Source of the DNA: Ryuthela nishihirai
Lineage: Eukaryota > Arthropoda > Arachnida > Araneae > Heptathelidae
DNA: 64,000 nucleotides
Direction: 5' to 3'
NCBI GenBank assembly: GCA_038380435.1
Contig: JAWZYU010000013.1
Coordinates: 66,482,446 to 66,546,445 of the forward strand
Shown: positions 11,550-24,810 of the stretch, in pieces
How positions within the stretch are numbered: the first letter of the stretch is position 1
Layout of the letters: each line of letters starts with the position of its first letter
Made by a program: the position numbers and the translations under genes
Notes under the pieces: generated by a model
The model's input: the letters and a program-made list of their open reading frames with translations, nothing else
The model's database searches: none
What the model was told of the DNA's origin: nothing

Positions 11550-12060
11550 TTAGCGCCTGTTTTGCTTTCTTGATAGTATCTTGTTTCTTTTGCCTTCCGT
11601 TATTTTCTTAATAAATGTGGAGTTACGCTCAGATATTTTTCTGAATATTATATCTGTCTTATCATTACCCTCTATTAAGCTTCTGTGACTTAAAATATTA
11701 TTTTTCAACAAGACACTATCATTTAGTTCTGCACTGAACTTCTTTACTTTTATCACTGACTTTATACCCTTCTCAACACTGAATTTTGTACTTTCATTAA
11801 TCCCACTTCTTTTAACAGTTAATGACCACTTAGGTCTATTTCTGTACTCTTTTCTACCTCTAATACATTCTTGCACATTCATTCCCTGAATATATCAGAA
11901 ACTTTTTCCTTCTTTTGCTTAATAGTTACTTCACTGGTGTAACCAGAATTACTGGCGAAATCTTCACTTTCTGTTTTACTTCTAAAGTTACACCTCAGCT
12001 CCTTAGATTTCATTCTTTCCATTAAAGTTATTTGCTGAAACTTACATTTGTCAATCATCT
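11550..12060 (-). pseudogene. Unidentified lysine-rich reading frame, possibly retroelement gag
   Basis: One 110-residue open frame (11550-11882) begins MNVQECIRGRKEYRNRPKWS. The same frame continues upstream past one stop with QQITLMERMKSKELRCNF and KTESEDFASNSGYTSEVTIK to about 12060. The composition is rich in Lys, Ser and Glu. No domain is recognised. Retroelement gag relics often look like this, but that is only an inference. A 31-bp stretch (11950-11980) matches 9474-9503 at about 29 of 31 bases, which hints that part is repetitive. Confidence 0.3.
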
Positions 12061-12539
12061 GCGGAAATTAGACTATTTTGTCTAGTAGGTCCAGAGGTGG
12101 ATCCAGAAAATATCATGGGAGGGGGAGGGCGATTTCCGATGTAGAGTTCCTTTTGAAATTGAGAGGTCCGCTAGTGAAAAAATGGATTTCGCAAATTTAT
12201 TAGGCCTTTTGGCAGAAAAACATCCTTTTCGTTTTCTAAATTATTTCACTTTTAGACACAAAAGCATCTTAATAAAAGAAATTTTATGTTTGATCGAAGT
12301 TTTGTATACACTAGCTCATTCAATAGATTCGTAAATGTGAATCAACGTTTTCACCGTTCTATATTATATATTCGGGCGATATTTGATGCGACGTACTTGA
12401 TATTTAGAGAGCACAAGAAAACTATCTAATAAATGTACTTAAAAACTTTTAATCTCTGCTATCATTTAATTCTTGTTCCGTTCGTATTACATAACTCTTG
12501 ACGAATCGTTTTGAATGATCTTGTATCATTATGCAAAAA

Positions 12540-13800
12540 AGAGGATAGATTATTTAATTCGTGGACTGCGATGTCTTACCTTCAATCTTCATCGCCGGAG
12601 TCTGTATATGTTTTCTCTTTATCAAAGTGTTTCCCTGATTGAAAGCAATGCACTTACGCCATTGCCGAACCAAGGCACTGAATGCTTTCTGCAAATGATT
12701 TTGTGAAAGTGCTCTTCACTTCCAAAGCGACGACTTTTATTCACACTGTTTTCAACTTTGTAAACAAGTGAAAATCGCAAGGTGCAACATCGGGAGAGTA
12801 AAGGGGGATGCTCCAGCATCTCAGCAACGATACATGTATCGACAATTTGAACGAAAGCAGCAGCTTGGGGACTCGCCTTGTCGTGGTGCAGAAATCCTTC
12901 CCACCCCCTCCAGAATTCTGGTCGTTTTTCACGAACTGCAATACGAAGTTTTGTTTGAAGGATATCTTCATAAGCTTTCTTATTTGTTGCTGACCTCGTT
13001 GTATAAAATATGTTACAAAGATGTAAGAGTTTCATTAGCAGCATGGACGGGGGGAAGAGCTTGTTGGAGTGGCCATTGGTCCATTCCATGGCTTAATGTT
13101 CAAATGACAACAGGGCAGTCGTTGGGACAATGAGGGCCAGGCGAATCATTCCTGTTTCTTGGAACCTAAGTCCTGGGCTCGTCCAGCAGTTCTGAGAATC
13201 GATGATCAATCGAGGCCTCAGGCTCAGTTTTAACCTTGTTCTGTAGGTCCTTGTGAGACCTTGTGATGTACATATGTCAATAAATTCGTTTATACAGAAT
13301 GTAATACAATATATATACAACATATAAGTGTAGTGTTATATTAATGCCACCAGTAATCTTCCTCATTCTGACAAGAGGTAAAAACAAACGTACCAATTTA
13401 TACTGCTACCCATGGTGGTTCACTCGGCAGCAGCCCAAGGAAAGAGTTTTATACAAGGATGCATTTGCAATCAAAATACACCAAAGGATTGTTTCTGGCC
13501 GACCTCACAACTTTAAATTCATCCGGCAGACCTCACAGATTCCATTAGCTGGATTTGCGTTTTGTTTCCGGATTGAACGATTATTCTGCGTCTTCATTGA
13601 GAATACTCTATGCTCGATATTTTGATGCATTTGATGGAAGGGCTTGGATGCCCAGATCTTGGATCCTCCTCCACGGAATCTCATCCATTGTGCCACTTGA
13701 AAATCCGGCTTCATTTCAATCACAGTTCTCCATTCACTTGAGTCTTTTCTGCGACTGTCTGCGCAGCACTTAAGCCTCGCCGAATGCAGTAACATAACAC
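12540..13800 (-). pseudogene. mariner-family transposase, decayed
   Basis: Element order runs from high to low coordinates. The N-terminal part (13505-13795) has the mariner-like order of a YCIRRGLSAAQTV-type segment, then EEDPRSGHPSPS-like text across frames. The central part contains LRIAVREKRPEFWRGWEGFL and a damaged DNA-binding/catalytic segment (HHDKASPQAA in place of HDNAxxHxA). Then come YSPDVAPCDFHLFTKLKTV, with the third catalytic Asp of the mariner DD34D triad, and a C-terminal WRKCIAFNQGN-like end. At least four frame changes are needed, so it is long dead. Terminal inverted repeats were not located. Confidence 0.72.
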
Positions 13801-14958
13801 ATACTGCTGCTCAGTTTCCAGATCAGCCACAGCCTGCAAAAATTACACACACAAACGAACGCCTCTCCAAACCAAACCGAAAGACTGACTGCGCACTGTT
13901 CTGTTGTTGCTTGTGACCGTATTCGCAACGTGTTTCAACTTGCACACACTGTCCCGTGCCCTTCAAGAGTCGCTATGTTGCCACATTTCATGTATTAACT
14001 CTTACGAAAGATTACTGATAGTTGGTGACAGCAAGTCTCAACTTAAACTATTTACGTATATATATCAAATACATATTGATGATCTCCATGTATTGCTGTT
14101 AATATGATAAATTTCGTAAATATATATAAATAGTACATCGAGGGACTCTCTCGCGGACTGTTAAATTTCGAAAACATCGCGGGGGCCTTGCAACCCCCGC
14201 GATGTGGGAGACTCTACTGTCAGGGAGGCCTCTGTAAAATATTTGATGAAATTTAGGGGGGGGGGAAATCGATGTATAACTAATTTAAAGTTGCAGCCTG
14301 GAAAATTTTCTATATCTTTGAACGCATAATAACGGATATTGAACAATCAGTGAACAAAGATGTATCGTAAACAAAAACAGATCGATTTATCAGTGAATAA
14401 AAACAGATCGAGTTCAACAGCTTCATTTTCGTTACTGGAAATTCCTCTTCCTGCTGCCTGTGGCTAGAACTCATTGCCTCGTAGCCTTTTCTTAGTTCTT
14501 TAAGGAATAAAACTTCCGCGTCATGGTTAACTTTTCAATATGTATTTTATATACTACAGTTATAAAAATATGAAAATTGTTTGAATCAAAACATACACAT
14601 TTGTATTTTATGCAACAAAGTGTAGTGATTTTGGTTTCACGCAAAATATCTGTGCGTTCTAGAAATCTGAATTATTAAAACATAAGAAAATCTTAAAACA
14701 ATAGTAGTAATATGAAACCTAATTATGAAATTTCAATAATTGAAAGCAAACTTTTCCGCAAAAAGGCCCCCGAAACATTTTTTCCAGAGGGCCTACAGAT
14801 TTTCCGGTAAGCCAGTGCTCGGAAATGTTATCATAATAAATGGTATGAATATCTGTAGCTTATTCCTCTAATGCAACTTTATTTCTAACAGAATAAATGA
14901 TTGTTATTTCACGTAGTAGATAAGTTTGATTTTTCTGAGGATGAATTTCTATTTTCAG
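13801..14958. other. Probable intron or upstream DNA
   Basis: No coding exon recognised. Contains a GC-rich hairpin at 14174-14205, a G10 run near 14256-14265 and otherwise AT-rich sequence. Exons of the TPR/CHAT gene upstream of 14959 could be hidden here or lie outside the window. Confidence 0.4.
14174..14205. repeat. GC-rich 12-bp hairpin
   Basis: ACATCGCGGGGG and CCCCCGCGATGT flank an 8-base loop. It stands out as the only strongly GC-rich foldback in an AT-rich region. Confidence 0.85.
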
Positions 14959-15147
14959 GAGACTCAAGTGGATTTACAACGGTCTGCTACCACATGAGTC
15001 TGTCCTATGGCTCCATGAACCCAAATCCTGCTTTCAACATAACCACGAGTTTGCTATCAATGGGTGTTCTGAATTCAGCTGATCTCTGTATACCCAACAA
15101 AACATGGAGGGACAAATTTTGTAGCAGTTTAATCGACGTTCTTAATA
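14959..15147 (+). CDS. TPR/CHAT (TTC28-like) gene, exon 1 of those seen
   Basis: A 189-bp candidate exon. The acceptor is ATTTTCAG at 14951-14958 and the donor GTGAGT at 15148-15153. It starts in phase 1 and ends in phase 1. It reads DSSGFTTVCYHMSLSYGSMN, then TSLLSMGVLNSADLCIPNKT and WRDKFCSSLIDVLN. No domain is recognisable in this segment by eye. Assignment to the gene rests on the strong splice sites, the open frame across the whole exon, and the fact that its last base joins the next exon to give an in-frame Asn codon before TSQLQSS. Upstream exons must exist, because there is no start codon context here. Confidence 0.65.
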
Positions 15148-18100
15148 GTGAGTTTTATTTTCTGTAAATTCATACTTGAGTCGATTTTTTTACATAAAAA
15201 ATCGAAAATTAATTACAAATTTCGATTTCATTCGTTATCAGTTTCAGATAATTTAATCTTAAAATAAGGAGCGTAATATTTATGTGCTAATGAAAAGTGA
15301 AGTCTTTTAAAACATCGAAGCAGTTGAACTGAAAACGAGATTGATTGAGGCAAAGACTGAATGAAATTTAGAAGAGTTAAGTAACAACTGGTAACTATTC
15401 CTTGGTGGATCCCTGTTATGCGGAAAGCTCATTCACAAAGGGAGTCATGGGAAAAAAGTAACCGAGAAAGGTTTATACTGGGGTCTTATTCAGGGATTTT
15501 TGACATATATTTGAACTTATCATATCTCCAATAGATCGAGTAAAAATACTGATCAACATCATTTTGAATTAAATGCCAATCTATAACCTCTTAAGGAAGT
15601 TAATTACAAAGAAATATGTACCTTTAAATTTCAAATTAATCCAAGGATTGCATAATGCATTATGAAAGTCTGACCAAGTTGACAATTTTAAACCCTTACA
15701 TTACCAATTTTTTTAGACTAATTTGATATTATCCAAAATAATGTGTTTTGTATATTTAGTGAATGCAGTTTAAGTGCAGTTCAAAAAGCTCTTGCTTATT
15801 CTGTTCTGGGTATTCCATAAAATCAGAAAATTGAGAAGAAAACACAATAAAATCTTTATTTTTTATATAATTGTAAGTAAATCTTTTTTACATATGATTT
15901 CAGTTCGACCTGTTTTAGTCCACAGCATCTGAAGTTTAGTTCGCAGCACTTGATATCCAGAAAACTCAACACAAATGAAAAAATTGTTACTTAAGCTCTG
16001 CCAAGACAGAATGATGATTATGTTTTAGAATTTTTGGATACATTACCTAAATAGAAATGAGGTTGCTTTCACTAATAGATATCAATCTAATCGAAACTTT
16101 TCTGATATATTAAGTCTTTTGACGTAATGGTAACATCTATTCAAAATGACATATTTTTCCTTTGTAAACCACTTAAGCAAGTAGGGCTTGATAATGCAAG
16201 CATTGACATTAAATGGCATGTTTTTATTACATCTAACATTAGTCCATCAATAAAGTGCAAAAAACAAGTTTCAAAAATTCAACACGTAATATTGAATTTA
16301 ATTTGATTTTGAATTTATATTTCTCTCAATTTTTTTTACTCCAAAAAGAAAGTTTTAGCTAGTTTTGGTGAAGAATCTCTTCAAGTTAGTAGTTAAATTT
16401 CATCATCAAAGATATTTAAACTTTTTCATATACAGTACGTATATGAAAAAGATAAAATCTTTGTATACTTACTAAAATAACGCCCCAAATAAATTTATCC
16501 ACTCTGTTTGTGCCAATGATAATTATTGGACATTCGTTTATTAATTGATAATTTTTCTCTGTGGTAAGGAAATGTCCGCTAAGTGAACCAGTAACTTAAG
16601 AGTAAGTTTGTGCTGAGTATGCGAAATAATTTCACGGCGCTGAAATATTATTAGTGAACAGTGCTTTGAACATTCCCGATTATACACATTGAGAATTGCA
16701 AAACGAAACAAAGATTCGGCGCAAAATATTTACAAGTATTTTTTCACTATAGTAACAACGATAAGGGAAAGTGTAATTGGACATAATTGCATAAGCAAAA
16801 CTATAAAAATCAAATTCATATATGAATTTTTAAGATATATGAAATAAGATGTATGAATCATTGTTATTAACTCTTTCAGCAGCTGTAGTGGCTATCATGA
16901 CCCAAACTGATATCATGGTGGGACCAAAATCTAATGAATTTAAAATTCCTATATTCTAATGGTTTAATGATTTTTTTATTATATTGTCCGTAAGCTTTCA
17001 CAGCATGTTCACATATTTCAACATAGATACCGTCGATGTAGCAAGAAGAGTGTGCTGTAGAATGAAATTTTAATATTGAACGATATTCTGCACATGATGG
17101 CAAAAGCTTGCTAATATTTTGCCTGCTTAGCTACTGATCAATGGAATCCGTATTCAGCCCTTTTTTGTGTTGTTCTCCTGCTGAGGTTCTGTCTCCCTCA
17201 AGAATCTTCTCTATGCCGTATTTACTGACAGAGTTCTTATCAGCAACTGCTAGAGGGGCTATTGATTTTGTTTTATTAATGGAATCTGTGGTGTTTTTCA
17301 CGTTCGCACTCGTTGGCAGAGGGAAGTTTCAAGCTCAATGATATCAAATCTGTCCTGACAGCTCGTACAAAATTTAGTTCAATGTTCAGCATCCACAAGC
17401 TGTTGTCCTTCAGTTTATTCAACTGAAAATTCTCTCAACTTTTGTATTAATTGTGAAAATCGGAAGGATTTTATCCAAAAAATATCATTAGTTCTTTTCA
17501 AATCGATCTCTATTTGAGAAATACCATTTTCAATTTCAGAAAATTAGCGAAAAAAAGCATAATTTATACACTTATGCGCAGGTACTTACCAAGAATTTAA
17601 TTTCTGGGGTTAAGAAATTTTTTTCTGGAGGAGGAGCGTGTCGGAGAATAAGAGTAAGGTTTCCAAATTACTAAAATATTAAACAGGGCAGGAAAGGTGA
17701 AATGATGTTCTGTATGGAATGAAATTTTATAGTTGTTTTATAAATCTATTTTTAGTTTCGAACATATAATATAGAGAGAAAATAATATCATATATAACTG
17801 TTTTAGATTTCAAAGCAACAGACAAGTTCGAGAAATTTTCATATACGATGACCAGTTTTTCGGGTTCCCCCGGCTCTCAATATGGAAATGATAGAATAAA
17901 TCGTCATTAGATTTACTAAGGCAAATGTGAAAAAAAAAATCTACCCATCAGCAAATTATGGATCTTCTGGTTAAGCGCCACTTGCTCTACCATTTCAGCT
18001 AAGGTGGGGGCAATTTCCATTCACTTAAGGAAGGTGATAATGATTGTGCTATGGAACTTTACCATTTGATAATATCTCGTCGGTATAAGTAGCTCATGAA

Positions 18101-18237
18101 CGCCCCGACACTTAGAATCAGAGGGTAAGAGCTTCATAGCACAACCATCACAACCTTTCTTAAAGAAGCTTGAATCGCCCTCACTATAGCTCAAATGATG
18201 GAGCAAATGGCGTGTAACCTGCAGATCTTAAGTCCTG
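15148..18237. other. Intron sequence, no feature recognised
   Basis: AT-rich DNA forming the first part of an 11.3-kb intron. A short palindrome at about 16425-16451 (CTTTTTCATATAC with its complement) was the only structure noticed. No exon or element boundary could be supported. Confidence 0.5.
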
Positions 18238-18443
18238 GAGGCGAGGTTGACTCAGTCGGTTTTGCGTTCCAGGCAGGTAATCTGCGGTTCCCAGGTTCGA
18301 GTCCCAGCTGAGCCAGCGTTGAGATTTATCTCCGCAAAATTTCCTGCCCTTCCCACGCTAGGTAAAGGACGTCGATAGGCTTGGAAAGGCCACCGTCTGT
18401 CGGATGGGTTGAGCCGTGGCCCCATATACGGGAGAGCCATACC
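18238..18443 (+). mobile_element. tRNA-Met SINE, 5' half (split by LINE)
   Basis: Head with A-box-like GACTCAGTCGG and B-box GGTTCGAGTCCC, then body TTGAGATTTATCTCCGCAAA and TCGGATGGG. It stops at GGGAGAGCCATACC, where an I-like LINE begins. The 3' half of the same SINE resumes at 26096, beyond the LINE. Confidence 0.88.
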
Positions 18444-19313
18444 TATTTATTTATTTATTAAACATAACGTACAAAGGGGAAATCAGTCTTCGTGCTTTCC
18501 TAAATAATTTAGAGAACAATTTCAATATATTTCAATACCTAATAAAGAGAATAGGTTACAAGAACTAAAATTAAGAAAGGATTATAATTTAATGATTCAG
18601 AACAATTTCAATAAGATGAATACAGAAAAAGATAAGGTTATAAAACTTGAGTAATTCAAATTACGAACAATCACAATGAAATTTGACTTAAATTCTTTCT
18701 CTGGAGGAGAAGTCTGGAGGAGAAAGTCGCCAAGTGCTTTATATATTATATTTCTTTTAGATTGATCACTGTAGAATAAAATATTTTCTGAGGTAAAATC
18801 ATATATATATTTAGTTCTTGTAAAATTAGTAAAAATGTATTTCTTTCTGTTTCATATAATGAGCAAATTAAACAATGTGATTAACTGTTTCTGGTAATTT
18901 ACAATGTTGACAATTTGAAGATTTAATTTTCTTTATTTTATATAGAAAAGAATTTAGGCATGGATAGCTAATTCTAAGTCTATGAATTTTTTTGAAAGTT
19001 TTCTAAGCAAATTTATAGGTGAATAATAATTTATATTATTAGATTGATTATATATAAAATAATTATTAAATGAACCATAAATTTCGAAATATTTATTTGT
19101 GTGATCAAATTCATATTTATTAATTTGTTTTCTAAGTTTTATATAAAAGGATGGAATTTCAGTGATGTTTTGAAGGTTCGCAGCATTTTTGACACCAATT
19201 GATCAACATAGTCATTTTCTTTTATTCCTAAATGACTGGGAATCTATTGTATTTTAATGAAATTATTATATTCAATTAATCGTAGATCGTATATTGAACT
19301 AAGGTTTTTGAAT

Positions 19314-19690
19314 TTAGATATAATAGATCAAAAATATATATTTTGTAAGGTTGTAATCATGAAGTAAAATTTGAAGAGCTCCTTTGGAGTCAGAAAAGAT
19401 AATAATTATTTTGATTTCTTCATTTAATGTTATCCAATGAATTGTCTCAATAAGTTCAAATATTTCTGCTGAAAGAATAGTTTTATGTGCAGGAAGTTTG
19501 AATGATTTTTCAATGTATTTAGAGGGTAATAAAATGTTGCTGAGGTAGATTTTTTGCATCTTGCATTGAACCATCTGTATAGAAATCTATGTAGTTTCTG
19601 TATTTTATATTGCAGTGAGTTTTTGTTATTTTTAAAACTATTTCTTGAGGTAGAGAGCTTTTTTTTTTTAATAATAATAAATGTCAATTG
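19314..19690 (-). pseudogene. LINE RNase H domain remnant
   Basis: Contains an acidic motif in KTILSAEIFELIETIHWI and the downstream IIIIFSDSKGALQILLHDYN, matching the E..A...A and SDS.aAl signatures of retrotransposon RNase H. An upstream fragment corresponding to the first Asp motif is frameshifted. It belongs to the I-like LINE and would degrade the RNA strand of the RNA-DNA hybrid. Confidence 0.78.
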
Positions 19691-19755
19691 ACATTTCTGG
19701 TCTAGTAATATTCCACGAAGGAATATTTTCAGAAATATCTCCTAATAATTTAGAT

Positions 19756-21450
19756 CAGCGCTGTCCAACTAGCGGCCCGCACAAGGTTTTTTGTGGCCCG
19801 CGAACAAAATCAAGTTTTTACTTCAAATTTTAAATAAATATCTGTAATCCACTTTATAATTTTGTCAACTTATATTACTTTACTTAATATGCAATTTCCA
19901 ACTTACTCATTCTACAAAGTTTACAAAACATTCTTAAGCCGATCGGCAAACTTCTGAAACCTTTTAAGAGGGATGCGGCGTCATCAGACAAATGTTTTTA
20001 TGAAGCTGCAGTAATAAGAAGCATCTAACGACTAGCACGAATCGTTCTCACTGCGCATTCATATGGCATGCATTGTCGAATGTTGCACTGTTTTGTGAAC
20101 CAAGAGACATTGTGTGGCATTTCGCTGAGACTAAATGACGTAATGGAAAAGGTTGGCAAAATTAAAAATTTTATTCGTGGCGGAAATCGTTCTCTTACAC
20201 ACAGAAAATTTAAACTTTTTTTGGACGAACTGCATGCTGAGTGCTTTTACATAGTAATATTCGGTGGTTAAGTGCCGGAAAATGCCACAAGATTTTCCAC
20301 ACTTCGAAAGATTTTTTACACTTCGAAAAGAGATTTTTTACACTTCGAGAAGAAATTCATTTTTTTTCTCACAGAAGTGGGCAGCGATAAAGATTTAATA
20401 GCAAGCTTTGTTAATGACAATTTTCTATGTTCACTTGCTTTCCAAATAGACATTACAAATTATTTAAATGTCTTGAACAAATCTTTACAAGGAAAAGATC
20501 AAAACGTGTGCTGTCTTTATAATCATGTTACTGGGTTTAGAAAAAAACTACAATTGTTGAAGTCAAATTTGCAGGAAAACAATTTAATTCATTTTGAAAC
20601 TTGTAAAAAGTTCTACGAAGAAATGAAGCAACTTAGTAAAACAGTAATTTTGAAAAATTTGTTCCGAAATTAGATATCCTAATTGAAGATTTTAATAGAA
20701 GATTTTCTCAATTTGATAACCTTAAGCAAAGTTTAAATTTATTCAGTAATCCATTAAATAATGATATTAGCACCTAGATCCTAAATACCAAATGAATTAT
20801 GTGACCTTCAGGCCGACCCAATTATTGCATCTAATAGAGAAACTGGAATAGAATTGTTCAAACTTTTGCCTGAACAAAAATATCCAAAAATGAAAGAGTT
20901 TGGACTCCAAATAATTTCTACGTTCGGAAGTACATATATCTGCGAGTGCGCATTTTCTAACATGAAATATATAAAATCAAGATGCAAAAACTTCTTGAAA
21001 GACTCTACACTTGAACATATACTTCGGTTCGCAACAACAAATATCGATATGGACGTAAAAGAAATTATTGCCCAACAACTACGGCCACAATGCTCCTATT
21101 AAATTTATTAAATATTTGATAAGGTTTAGAAAATTTATATTGGTTTATTATTACTTATTATTTTTTGTATAAATAAAATATTTTTTGAGGTTTTTGTGGT
21201 TTATTATTGCTTATTATTTTTTGTATGAATAAAATAATTTTTGAGCTTTATTATTACTTTTTATTTTTCGTATAAATAATTTTTTGAGGTTTATTATTAT
21301 TTATTATTTTTCGTATAAATAAAAATTATTTTTTGAGGATACATGAACTGACTTTTCAATTACATATCCTATCATATTATTTTTTTGACCCGCGAAATAT
21401 TGGAAAAAAAGAAAAATGGCCCGCGGTCTTAGAGAAGTTCGACAGCACTG
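19756..21450 (+). mobile_element. hAT transposon (GTF2IRD2/ZBED-like group) with 8-bp TSD
   Basis: Perfect 8-bp duplication ATTTAGAT at 19748-19755 and 21451-21458. The left terminus CAGCGCTGTCCAACTAGCGG and the reverse complement of the right terminus, CAGTGCTGTCGAAC, are matching TIRs with GGCCCGC subterminal motifs. The 1695-bp element carries a broken hAT transposase. It is inserted in the 3' part of the I-like LINE, so it is younger than that LINE. Confidence 0.93.
20068..21102 (+). pseudogene. hAT transposase of the GTF2IRD2/FAM200-like type, decayed
   Basis: The first piece (20068-20271) reads CGISLRLNDVMEKVGKIKNF, then a FKLFLDELHAE-like segment typical of this transposase type. The second (20272-20673) continues FLTEVGSDKDLIASFVND and LNKSLQGKDQNVCCLYNHV. 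The third (20854-21102) contains the dimerisation region FGSTYICECAFSNMKYIKSR and LEHILRFATTNI, the hAT C-terminal signature. Stops after GG and RN and an indel near 20775 separate the pieces. The N-terminal zinc finger is missing. Related proteins have been domesticated in vertebrates as GTF2IRD2, ZBED5 and FAM200; this copy is clearly a transposon relic. Confidence 0.88.
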
Positions 21451-21599
21451 ATTTAGATGAAAAATATTATTGAAGTATTTATCATCTTTTAGTGTAATTT
21501 GATACTTCGTAGGAAAATATTTACTAAAGAATTTTTTTATGAAATGATGATATGTAATTTTATAGAATAATCTAGAAATACATGTCATCATTAAAACTT

Positions 21600-22900
21600 T
21601 TATTCTAATAGAGAATTTTGGAATAGCAGTTTCAGCAATTAAAGAATGTTAGGTGAAAATTTATAAAGGCCTAAAGCAATTTTTGCATTAGTTTTGAATA
21701 GCATTAATTTTTTTAATTTTTGTGTCCGAAATTCCTAATAAAAATTCTGCACCATAATCTATTTTAGTTCTTATTAGGTTTTTATATAAAGCTAGTAAGT
21801 AGTGTGTAGGGACTACCCAATTTGTGGAAATAATACATTTAAGAAAGTTTAATAATTTTTGACCTTTTATGGTTTACTTGTTTTTTATGGTTTGTGCTTG
21901 AATATGCTGATTCCAATTTAACAAGTAATCTATTTATCGTGAATTCCCATAAATTTCATATAGTTTACTTTTTGAATTTTAAAGTTATATTACTATGCTT
22001 ACTTCTGGAGGAGTAGTACGTGCTCCAACAAATAAGATAATTTTTGATTTAGAAAAGTTTAAATCTAAATGACATTTTTGTCAATGTTTTTGAATTCGAT
22101 TTAGTTGATTTTAAAGTATATATATCGAATATTTTTCCAATTTTCCATCGGATGACCATATAAGAATGTCATCTGTAAAGCCTGAAAATTTAATTTGTGG
22201 TTCAATAATACAGGAAAAATCAGATATATATAAATTAAGTAATAATGGAGAAAGAATAGAACCTTGAGTAAAGTAAGACATTTGTTAATTTTATAAATAT
22301 TTAAGAGGTGGTTATTTAATTTTACTTGAAATATTTGATTGCTGAGAGAAAAATTCAAAAATTGCGATAAATTACCTGAAATACCATGAAGTAAGAGTAT
22401 ATGTATTAGTCCTTTAATCCATATGGAGTCAAAGCCTTGAGGTTAATCCAAAAATATTGCGACAGTAATTTTCCTTTTTTTCCTAGCTGTAATGATGTTA
22501 TGAATTAAACATTCTTTGGAGGATCTATTTTTCCTGAATCCAAAGAATTCAGGAGGAAAAGCATTTTTGTTTTCAAGAAACCAATAGATTCTTTTAAATA
22601 CAAGTCGTTCAAATAATTTGAAAGAGTTAGATAATAAGGAAATTTGTCAGTATGAATTAATTTCATTTGAATGTTTACCTGGTTTTAAAATAAAAATAAT
22701 ATAAATATTAAGCCAGAATATGAATATGAATTCCAAATATAATTAAAAACATCTAGTAATTTTTTAAACCAAAGATCTGGTAAATTCTTAATTTTTTTAA
22801 AAATTTGTTATGGTCCTGGTGTTCCATTAAAATTTAGTCTAAAAATAGCTGATTTTAATTCTTCTAACGTAAATGGATAGTTCATGACATTGGTGTGCCT
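21600..22900 (-). pseudogene. LINE reverse transcriptase remnant
   Basis: Segments in element order are a damaged TPGPxQI-type motif near 22815, RSSKECLIHNIITARKKRK (near 22490) and GFDSIWIKGLIHILLLHGIS (near 22400). These are followed by SLSNQIFQVKLNNHLLN (22101-22358), LTQGSILSPLLLNLYISD, and FSGFTDDILIWSSD in place of the YADD box. The catalytic box reads F-T-D-D. Multiple stops occur. Confidence 0.75.
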
Positions 22901-23164
22901 TTTATATTTTTTTTATTTTGTTATTTACTTCTTTTTCTATAAGTATTTCTTGTTAAGTTTTGAAATTGATTAATTTTGAGACTTTTAGCCAAAAGATCTG
23001 TAATTTGTTTAATATTTAGATTCCTTTCAATTGTAATCTCTGACCAAGGGAATTCTTGTGTTTTTGATTGGCTAAAGATTTATATATTTTCCATAAGATG
23101 TATGATTTTAATTTTAAATTAAGTTGACTAGCAAAAGCATTCCAATTTTCTCTGCATAGTTTTT

Positions 23165-23742
23165 TTAAGTGTCCTTCTGACCATAGCCTAATTCTCTTAG
23201 TTTTATAGATATCGTAGAATATATTACTTCTTTTTCCTTTAATTTCACTGTTTTCCTAAAGTTAATGATTTTATTCATATACCAATAATTTTTGTAGATA
23301 TTTGGTATTTTATTAATAATAGATTTAAAACCTATTTTGGTAATTTCCTGGAGCATTTGAATAAAATAATTGTAGTCATTTGAATTGTAGGGATGAGGTT
23401 TTTCTTTAAGAATTTTATTAAATAATTGCCAATCATTTAGTTTAATATTTTGTCTAAACTTAGATTTATTAATAGAAGAAATGAAAATTAGAAAGTGGTC
23501 ACTGTCTCTGGGAGCAGTGACCATTGTAAATCTTGAGCCAAGTCTGATGAAATAATAGTAAGATCAATAATAGACATATGATTAAGAGGATTAATGTGTG
23601 TTGAATATGTTTTATTCAAAGTTAGTAAGTCATTTTTATTTATAAAATTATTTAGATGAATGCCTGCATAGTTAATATTGAAAGAATTCCACCCTTGGTG
23701 ATGGGAGTTAAAATCGCCTAGCATTATGATAGGAGGTGACAA
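23165..23742 (-). pseudogene. LINE APE-type endonuclease remnant
   Basis: Two overlapping frames. The first reads MLGDFNSHHQGWNSFNINYA and SIIDLTIISSDLAQDLQW (23488-23742). The second reads PRDSDHFLIFISS and further basic linker (23165-23524). GDFN, IDLTI and SDH are the conserved endonuclease motifs. The domain nicks target DNA to prime reverse transcription. Confidence 0.85.
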
Positions 23743-24589
23743 TTGATTTAGGATAAGTTGGCAAATTTCTTCTTTAATTATTAAACACGGATTATAAAAA
23801 TTTACATTAGTTAAGAAAGAATTAGAATTAAAACTTTAAATAGCTAAAATATCGAAATATGGATGTGAAAAATTTAAGTTGATTTTTAAGTTTTGATTGG
23901 TAAGTATATGTAGGATAAGTAGGAATATTAAATTTCGATATTTTATAAATTTCTTGCAATGCAAAAATGTCTATATTATGATAATTACCGAATAGAATAA
24001 CATCTTCTTTCTCTGATAAGAACCCCCTGCAGTTCCATTGAATAAGATTTAATTTATTATATTTATTGTGCCCTCAGTCGCATTAAGATATCTTCAAAGA
24101 TGTTTCATTCCTCTTGTGAGTAGCAGATAAATCTGACAAGCTGAAGAATCATATCTATGGTAAGGTTTATGGTGATATTTTCCTTTCCCAGTTTTTCCAG
24201 TTTTCATTAGTTCTAGGAGAAAGAAGAACAAGTTGAGTGGTCTTAAAAATCAGGCTTTTGGTTGTGTTGTCTTTTGATGTACAATATTTGAGGTCGAAAT
24301 ACCTATTTCTTGAAATTTATCCTGTTTTTCTTTGGAGATGTCACTGTTGGGAACGAGATGAGTTGCGGACGGCCGAGAAAACTGCATTGCGGAAGACCGT
24401 GAGAGCTGTTGTCGAGCTTCTTAGTAATGATCAACATTGGAATCTTCCTGCATTGCTGAAGTCGAAGGGGTTTTGAACTTGTTGACTTGTAGCAAAGGCT
24501 GGACTTAAGTCATTATCTTGACGGTTTTTCAATTCCTTTTAGGCATTAAAGAAAGCAGTAGACCGAGAACATTGATGTTGATCTTGGAT

Positions 24590-24810
24590 TCTTTTAGCAT
24601 GGCATGCAATCTTCTTTAATGGACATGCACAGTATGTAGAGGGGTGCGGACCATCACAGTTAGGATATTTTAAAAAGTTACAATTGCATTTTTTATAGTT
24701 GTGGGTGCCAGAGCATCTTTTGCAACTTAGACGACCTTACATGTCGAGTTAACATGACCGAATCTGTTACAATTACCACAGAGGCCTCACTCAGCTTAAA
24801 AAGTCCAATT
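24590..24810 (-). pseudogene. LINE ORF1 zinc-knuckle region
   Basis: Minus-strand text contains RCSGTHNYKKCNCNFLKYPN and CDGPHPSTYCACPLKK, a run of Cys and His compatible with CCHC zinc knuckles of gag-like ORF1 proteins. It lies between ORF1 N-terminus and endonuclease, as expected for I-like elements. Confidence 0.65.
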
